From Falsibacillus pallidus (GTDB lineage: Bacteria > Bacillota > Bacilli > Bacillales > DSM-25281), in NCBI RefSeq assembly GCF_003350505.1, contig NZ_QQAY01000001.1, forward strand, positions 558,001 through 622,000: a DNA stretch of 64,000 bases. The letters run 5' to 3'. Shown here one piece after another: positions 59,172-64,000 of the stretch (positions are counted from its first letter, which is position 1; every line of letters starts with the position of its first letter). Under the pieces are notes generated by a model. It was not told the DNA's origin. It saw only the letters and a list, made by a program, of their open reading frames with translations, and did no database searches. A program made the translations under genes and the position numbers.

Positions 59172-60404
59172 TTAAACCATCTCCAGTATCATTTTGGATG
59201 GATTCTCCAATAGTTCGATCACACGATTCGTAAACCTGACCGCATGGGCACCATCAGCTACCCGGTGGTCAAAGGACATGGTCATATTCATCATCGATCG
59301 GATGACAATCTCATCCTTGACGACGACCGGACGTTTTTTCGTCTTATGGAAAGCCATGAGCCCTACCTCCGGATGATTGATGATCGGAGTGGCGCCGGTG
59401 CTTCCGAGTGGACCGACATTGCTGATGGTGAAAGTACCGCCAGTCATTTCTTTAGCGGACAGCTCGTTCCGCTGGGCTTTTTCGATCAATTGCTTCATCT
59501 CTTCGTGTATGGCTTTAATGCTTTTTTGCTCGACATGATGGATAACAGGGACAATCAGGCCATCTTCTGTATCCACTGCAACGCCGATATTTATATTCCT
59601 TTTCAGATGAATCTGTTCATTTTCTTCATCCAGGACCGCATTGAATATCGGGAAATCCTTCAATGCCAAACCGATGGCTTTGATAAATAATGCGGCAATG
59701 GAAATTCGTTGATTCGATTCTTTCCACTCTCCCACCATTGCAAGGAGCGTCGTCATATCCACCTCATCAAAGTGGCTTACATGAGGGATCGTGAACAGCG
59801 ATTTCGTCATTTTTTTGGCGATCTGCTTTCTTCTTCCTTTGAATGGAATGGATTCAGGCGCCAAATCCACTGGTGCGGATTGGCTGGCTTTCGATTCCGG
59901 TTTTACAGGGTCTTTGGCTTCAACTTGAGTCGACTGGGAGCCATTTTTCATAAAGCGGTGAACATCTTCATCTGTCACCCTCCCGGCAGGACCTGTTCCT
60001 TTGACTTCTTCAATATTAACCCCTAGCTCTCGTGCAATCTTTCTTGTATAAGGAGCTGCAAGAACTCTCTTTTTAGAAAGGAGGGCAGCAGGGGCTGTTT
60101 CTTTTATTTCATTATGAACAGGCTTTTCCGGGAGCTTTTGTTCTGCTTGTGGAGAGAAATGCTTCACGCCTTCTGATTCAATGATCAGCAGGGTGGTTCC
60201 TACTTCTACAGTGTTTCCTGTCCCAATCAGAATTTCTTTAACAATTCCTGCAGCAGGGGATGGGAGTTCTGCTGTCATTTTGTCTGTCTGGACTTCGACC
60301 AGTGGCTGATCGCTTTTCACTTGATCTCCGACTTTCACAAAATAATGCAGGACTTCCCCCTCTGTCATGCCTTCACCAATATCATGAAGCTTTAATTCGA
60401 CCAT
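59172..60404 (-). CDS. bkdB: Branched-chain 2-oxo acid dehydrogenase E2 acyltransferase
   Basis: 410 residues. Lipoyl domain (about 1-76) with lipoylated Lys in TDKMTAE; linker; peripheral subunit-binding domain (about 113-150: APYTRKIARELGVNIEEVKGTGPAGRVT); catalytic acyltransferase domain (about 185-410) ending SFDHRVADGAHAVRF. Transfers the acyl group to CoA. Follows E1beta by about 20 bp. Confidence 0.93.
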   Translation of the reverse strand: MVELKLHDIGEGMTEGEVLHYFVKVGDQVKSDQPLVEVQTDKMTAELPSPAAGIVKEILIGTGNTVEVGTTLLIIESEGVKHFSPQAEQKLPEKPVHNEIKETAPAALLSKKRVLAAPYTRKIARELGVNIEEVKGTGPAGRVTDEDVHRFMKNGSQSTQVEAKDPVKPESKASQSAPVDLAPESIPFKGRRKQIAKKMTKSLFTIPHVSHFDEVDMTTLLAMVGEWKESNQRISIAALFIKAIGLALKDFPIFNAVLDEENEQIHLKRNINIGVAVDTEDGLIVPVIHHVEQKSIKAIHEEMKQLIEKAQRNELSAKEMTGGTFTISNVGPLGSTGATPIINHPEVGLMAFHKTKKRPVVVKDEIVIRSMMNMTMSFDHRVADGAHAVRFTNRVIELLENPSKMILEMV

Positions 60405-60423
60405 GTTCTACACCTCGCTTCTT

Positions 60424-61422
60424 TTAAAAATGAATGACTTTGTCGATTGCTTTCACCAGTCGCTGCACTGTCGGCACATAATGATCCTCCAGGGCAGAAA
60501 ACGGAACGGGAACGTCATAGCCCGTCACTCTTTCAATCGGAGCCTTGAGATACAGGAATGAGGTGTCGTTGATCAATCCGATCAGGTCGCTTCCGACTCC
60601 TCCAGTAGCATGGGCTTCATGGATGATGACGGCTCTTCCTGTTTTTTGGATAGAGGCACTGATGGTTTCTTTGTCCAGCGGGTAAAGGGTCCTTAAATCA
60701 ACCACTTCACAGCTGATATTCTTCTTTTTAAATTCTGCTGCTGCTTTTTCGGCAATCACGACCATAGCACCCCAGGCAAAAATCGTGACATCCTCTCCTT
60801 CTGTCAGGACGTTTGCCTTTCCGATTTCCACGGTATATTTCCCTGTAGGGACCTCTGCTTTCGTGGAGCGGTAGCACCGCATGGATTCCATGAATAATAC
60901 GGGATCCGGGTCCTCGATGCTGGCAATCAACAGTCCTTTTGCATCATATGGATTGGATGGGCAGACGACCTTGATGCCCGGCATATGTGTGAATAGCGCT
61001 TCAACACTGTCAGAGTGGATTTCCGGTGCACGGATCCCTGCTCCATAAGGGGCGCGGATGACCATCGGAACTGAATATTTTCCAAGCGTCCTCATTCGGA
61101 TCCGTGTCGCATGGGTCATGATCTGCTCAAAGGCAGGGTAGATGAATCCAAGGAATTGCATCTCCACAACCGGCAAAAAGCCGTTCAGTGCAAGCCCGAT
61201 CCCCGTGCCTACGATGCCCGCCTCGCTCAATGGAGTATCAATCACCCGGTCCTCTCCAAATTCTTCCATCAATCCTTCTGTAGCCCGGAAAACCCCGCCA
61301 TTCTTGCCGACATCTTCTCCCATCACAATGACTTCTTTTCGTTCCTTCATCATGGTCCGCAAACCATCTGTCACTGCCTGGACTAGCGACAGTTTTTGGA
61401 CGTTCGTCATGGTTGTACTCAT
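60424..61422 (-). CDS. bkdAB: Branched-chain 2-oxo acid dehydrogenase E1 beta subunit
   Basis: 332 residues from the ATG after AAGGGGGAATCAAGG; its ATG overlaps the E1alpha stop as ATGA. Transketolase-like fold: VIVMGEDVGKNGGVFRAT, DTPLSEAGIVGTGIG (TPP glutamate region), APYGAGIRAPEIHS and a transketolase C-terminal domain EEAHATGGVG. With E1alpha it decarboxylates 2-oxo acids. Substrate class inferred from bcd. Confidence 0.93.
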   Translation of the reverse strand: MSTTMTNVQKLSLVQAVTDGLRTMMKERKEVIVMGEDVGKNGGVFRATEGLMEEFGEDRVIDTPLSEAGIVGTGIGLALNGFLPVVEMQFLGFIYPAFEQIMTHATRIRMRTLGKYSVPMVIRAPYGAGIRAPEIHSDSVEALFTHMPGIKVVCPSNPYDAKGLLIASIEDPDPVLFMESMRCYRSTKAEVPTGKYTVEIGKANVLTEGEDVTIFAWGAMVVIAEKAAAEFKKKNISCEVVDLRTLYPLDKETISASIQKTGRAVIIHEAHATGGVGSDLIGLINDTSFLYLKAPIERVTGYDVPVPFSALEDHYVPTVQRLVKAIDKVIHF

Positions 61423-62486
61423 CCTTGATTCCCCCTTAACAGCTGAAGGTACTCTTCTTTTTGCTGCTGAATGGTCCATGTTGGCTTTTCAAAGACATAA
61501 TCAAAAATATCTTCCACGTTCGGCTCAGGGAAGGATTCCATTTCAGCGACAGCCGATTCAATGGTTTCTGTACATTTCTTTCTGACTTCCTCTGCCCAAT
61601 CCTGATCCCAATACCCCTCATTTTTCATAAAGCGCTCGAGTCTTAAAAGCGGATCGATTTGCGGACGCTTCTGGACGCTTGCTTCCTGGTCGCGGTATTT
61701 TGTCGGATCATCTGCTGTCGTATGGGCACCATACCGCCAAGTGACTGCCTCGATCAATGTCGGGCCTTCTCCTCTCCTTGCCCGTTCGAGAGCTTTTTTC
61801 GTTTCAAAATGAACGGCGAAGATATCATTTCCATCCACACGGACTCCCGGAATCCCATAGGCAACCGATTTTTGGGCGATCGTTTCGGAATTCATCTGTC
61901 TGCTGATATGGACTGAAATCGCATATTGGTTGTTTTGATTGAAGAAAACAACCGGTGCTTTAAAGACGCTGGCAAAGTTCATGCCTTCATGGAAATCGCC
62001 TTCAGACGTAGCTCCGTCTCCGAAATAAACGATCGCTGCATTATCCGTCCCTTTCCATTTCTCTGCCAATGCTGCACCTGTCGCATGGGGAAGCTGTGTA
62101 GCGATGGGGACTGCAGGCGGAAAAATATGCTTTCCTTCCGGTGCGACGCATCCTTCCACCCTCCCATTCCAATAAAGGAAGACACGAGGAAGTGAATGTC
62201 CGAATGTGATGGTTGCTGCGTGGTCGCGGTAAGTCGGGAACAGCCAATCTTCTCCTTTTAATGCAGAGGCGCTTCCTACCTGTGCTGCCTCCTGTCCCTC
62301 AAACGGTGCATAAGTTCCAAGTCTCCCTTGTCTCTGAAGGCTGATGGCTTTCCTGTCGAATGTTCTGACAAGCGTCATCTTCTCAAACATGGCTTTGGCC
62401 AAATCCTCCGTAATAGCCTCTGCTCCTTCGATATCCTGCTTATTTCCTTGTTCATCCATATAGCGGATCATTTTAAACGGCTCCAT
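61419..62486 (-). CDS. bkdAA: 2-oxo acid dehydrogenase E1 alpha subunit
   Basis: 355 residues. TPP-binding motif GDGATSEGDFHEGMNFASVFKAPVVFFNQNN (GDG...NN); LFPTYRDHA and the phosphorylation-loop region YRYGAHTTADDPTKYR-like. The sequence is closer to PdhA-type E1alpha than to B. subtilis BkdAA, but the operon context (leucine dehydrogenase just upstream) favours branched-chain 2-oxo acids. Pyruvate use is not excluded. ATG after GGAAAGGATGTTGAAAG; 29 bp after bcd. Confidence 0.88.
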   Translation of the reverse strand: MEPFKMIRYMDEQGNKQDIEGAEAITEDLAKAMFEKMTLVRTFDRKAISLQRQGRLGTYAPFEGQEAAQVGSASALKGEDWLFPTYRDHAATITFGHSLPRVFLYWNGRVEGCVAPEGKHIFPPAVPIATQLPHATGAALAEKWKGTDNAAIVYFGDGATSEGDFHEGMNFASVFKAPVVFFNQNNQYAISVHISRQMNSETIAQKSVAYGIPGVRVDGNDIFAVHFETKKALERARRGEGPTLIEAVTWRYGAHTTADDPTKYRDQEASVQKRPQIDPLLRLERFMKNEGYWDQDWAEEVRKKCTETIESAVAEMESFPEPNVEDIFDYVFEKPTWTIQQQKEEYLQLLRGNQG

Positions 62487-62515
62487 CTTTCAACATCCTT
62501 TCCACGAGAGATTTT

Positions 62516-63625
62516 TTAGTTTCGGATACTCCATTTCGGGCGTTTATGATGTGAAAAGAAACTGCTTCTTTTTCTTCTGGAATCAATTCGTTTTTCGCAA
62601 AAGGCATTGGCTGCCTGGGAAGTAGGGACATGTTCATTTTCTGAATGCAAATAAACGGCAAGCAGCGAATCATAAATGGCCTTCGTCTTATTCAGGACCC
62701 TGCTTTTATTCGGCCCGTATAATTCATCCGCCACTTGGATCAGTCCTCCTGCATTGACGATATAGTCAGGTGCATAAAGGATGCCTTTTTTCATGAGCAT
62801 TTCCCCATGTCTGTCTTCGAGCAGCTGATTATTGGCGGACCCTGCCACCGCTTTTACGCGAAGCATATCGATCGTTTCGTCATGAAGGATGCCGCCAAGT
62901 GCGCATGGCACAAACACATCTGCATCCACCCCATAAATATCTGTCCCGGAAACGGCCCGGATGGAATCATTGCCGACTTCCTTCCCTTTTTCGAGCAGCG
63001 CTTCTATGGCTTTTGGATTAATATCCGTTACGTAAAGCGATGCTCCTTCAGACAACAATTTTTCAGCGACCTTGAAGCCGACTTTGCCAAGCCCCTGAAT
63101 GGCATACGTATGGCTGCCGAGATCAGGTGAGCCGTAAACCGTCTGATTGGTGGCCTGTATTCCGTAGACGACTCCGAGTGCAGTCGGCACTGAGGAATCG
63201 CCGCTGCCTCCGTATTCCTCCGGCACGCCCACGATGCAGTTTGTTTCTTTCAAAGCATGAACGAAATCATCCGGCGTTGTGCCCATGTCGGTGCCCGTAT
63301 AGAACCGTCCATTCAATGATTCTACAAATTGACCGAAAGCACGGAACAATTCAGGCGTCTTATCTTTTGACGGGTCTCCGATGATGACGGATTTTCCTCC
63401 TCCGAAGTCCACATCGGCAGCCGCACATTTATAAGTCATTCCTTTTGAAAGCCTCAAAACATCTTCCAAGGCATCATCAAATTTGGCATACGGGCGCATC
63501 CGACAGCCCCCGAGCGCCGGTCCAAGCGTTGTATTATGTATGGCGATAATCGCTTTCAGCCCCGTTTCCGGGTCATTGCAGAAGACAACCTGCTCATGTT
63601 CACGAATATCCTGAAATAAATCCAT
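62516..63625 (-). CDS. bcd: Leucine dehydrogenase
   Basis: 369 residues (family usually about 364). GGCRMRPY, catalytic Lys region [26 protein letters not shown] motif [10 protein letters not shown] (GxGxxG) and the C-terminal FCEKRI segment. Oxidatively deaminates leucine, valine and isoleucine to 2-oxo acids, which the downstream complex decarboxylates. First gene of the operon; ATG preceded by AAGGAGGAGATTTCAG. A cre site lies just upstream. The last ~20 residues differ slightly from typical LeuDH, but no frameshift is required. Confidence 0.93.
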   Translation of the reverse strand: MDLFQDIREHEQVVFCNDPETGLKAIIAIHNTTLGPALGGCRMRPYAKFDDALEDVLRLSKGMTYKCAAADVDFGGGKSVIIGDPSKDKTPELFRAFGQFVESLNGRFYTGTDMGTTPDDFVHALKETNCIVGVPEEYGGSGDSSVPTALGVVYGIQATNQTVYGSPDLGSHTYAIQGLGKVGFKVAEKLLSEGASLYVTDINPKAIEALLEKGKEVGNDSIRAVSGTDIYGVDADVFVPCALGGILHDETIDMLRVKAVAGSANNQLLEDRHGEMLMKKGILYAPDYIVNAGGLIQVADELYGPNKSRVLNKTKAIYDSLLAVYLHSENEHVPTSQAANAFCEKRIDSRRKRSSFFSHHKRPKWSIRN

Positions 63626-63652
63626 CTGAAATCTCCTCCTTATGTGCGATAT

Positions 63653-63666
63653 CGTAAACGCTTACA
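63653..63666. promoter_or_regulatory. cre site upstream of bcd
   Basis: TGTAAGCGTTTACG (minus strand), a near-perfect CcpA element, between the upstream terminator and the bcd ribosome binding site. Confidence 0.7.
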
Positions 63667-63671
63667 TTTTT

Positions 63672-63715
63672 TAAATTGGAAAGAGCAGGCGCTTTATATA
63701 TAGCGCCGCTGCTCT
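63672..63715 (-). terminator. Intrinsic terminator of the thioesterase gene
   Basis: AGAGCAGcGGCGCT / AGCGCCTGCTCT stem with an AT-rich loop, T-rich after it on the minus strand. Confidence 0.75.
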
Positions 63716-63716
63716 A

Positions 63717-64000
63717 TTAAACCATCAAACTGCTTTCTATCTTTTTCTTGATTTCTTCTTTTGGAAGGATCGCCTGAACGACCTCTCCGACTCCAATAAG
63801 GCCAGCTTCATTTGAAGCTTCCACTTTTGTTAGTACTGTATTTTTCTTCAATTGTATTAAAGTTGCTTTTACCTGCACTTTTGTCCCCGCACCTGATGGA
63901 GCGATGTGCTTGACCTGAACCGTCCCGCCGATTCCCTCTTCATGTTCTTCCAGATAAGGAAGGATGATCTTTCGGGAAGCCCACTCCATATGGTAGACCA
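63717..64000 (-). CDS. Thioesterase-family protein (5' end outside window)
   Basis: The visible C-terminal ~94 residues form a hotdog-fold thioesterase: VYHMEWASRKIILPYLEEHEEGIG, GTVQVKHIAPSGAGTKVQVKATL, EASNEAGLIGVGEVVQAIL. The HMEWASRK and AxSGAG parts are characteristic of FlK-like/fluoroacetyl-CoA thioesterase relatives. The frame stays open to the window edge, and an internal ATG is not the true start. It probably hydrolyses acyl-CoA. It is separated from bcd by a terminator, so it is a neighbour rather than an operon member. Confidence 0.75.
   Translation of the reverse strand, partial: VYHMEWASRKIILPYLEEHEEGIGGTVQVKHIAPSGAGTKVQVKATLIQLKKNTVLTKVEASNEAGLIGVGEVVQAILPKEEIKKKIESSLMV

Noticed and set aside
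62516-62673. Frameshift at the 3' end of leucine dehydrogenase
   Set aside because: The in-frame tail keeps the expected EKRI...RSSFF pattern and overall length fits the family; the alternative frame shows no LeuDH similarity.
1-64000. CRISPR array, prophage, transposase gene, tRNA or rRNA
   Set aside because: No regularly spaced repeats, integrase/transposase motifs or structural RNA gene sequences were seen.

Overview
The window is chromosomal DNA from a low-to-mid GC Bacillota, almost certainly a Bacillaceae endospore former. Support comes from sporulation genes (spoVR, splAB, a yjcZ-type tiny protein), strong AGGAGG-type ribosome binding sites, frequent GTG/TTG starts, and microsynteny with the yhcT-yhcX / pgcA / yhcY-yhcZ-azr / yhdB-yhdC / spoVR region of Bacillus subtilis. 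The genus cannot be settled from the sequence alone. There are no rRNA or tRNA genes, CRISPR arrays, prophage or complete insertion sequences.

1-10 kb: a heterodimeric multidrug ABC exporter (bmrC and a 5' part of bmrD) preceded by a short leader peptide and an intrinsic terminator, which looks like a ribosome-controlled attenuator; an MFS transporter; two tiny membrane proteins; a class A penicillin-binding protein with a Gly/His/Lys tail; a universal stress protein; an XRE regulator divergent from a DNA photolyase. 10-20 kb: thiT under a TPP riboswitch, modBA, a histidine kinase, a dicarboxylate/glutamate symporter, a catalytically dead ArsC-like protein, the spore photoproduct lyase operon splAB, an aldo-keto reductase, and a pair of overlapping unknown membrane genes. 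20-31 kb: yhcV, czrA, a guanidinium exporter under a guanidine-I riboswitch, a DedA protein fused to a degenerate PAP2 domain, spoVR, an MFS gene, yhdC, yhdB, azr, the yhcYZ two-component system, an SDR and pgcA.

31.8-39.8 kb: a homoprotocatechuate (4-hydroxyphenylacetate) catabolic island in two same-strand units around a LysR gene: dapA-like-hpaE-hpaB-hpaD, and hpaG(N)-hpaG(C)-hpaF. It sits exactly where B. subtilis carries yhxA-glpPFKD, between pgcA and yhcX. 39.9-51.8 kb: yhcX, a TetR regulator, an alpha-glucosidase with a cre site, yhcU, yhcT, a YvgN-like reductase, helD, a DUF47-Pit phosphate transporter pair, and a LacI regulator whose 18-bp palindromic operator lies between it and a divergent tiny membrane gene. 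52-64 kb: an amidohydrolase, rocB, pbuO with a PurR box, a MEDS-domain protein, and a branched-chain 2-oxo acid dehydrogenase operon (bcd-E1alpha-E1beta-E2-lpd) with a cre site, preceded by a thioesterase cut by the window edge.

Two copies of a long dispersed palindrome, plus a short end fragment, lie directly at gene ends and in two cases supply the stop codon. Start sites below were moved from the longest open frame to the best ribosome binding site where the sequence allowed it.
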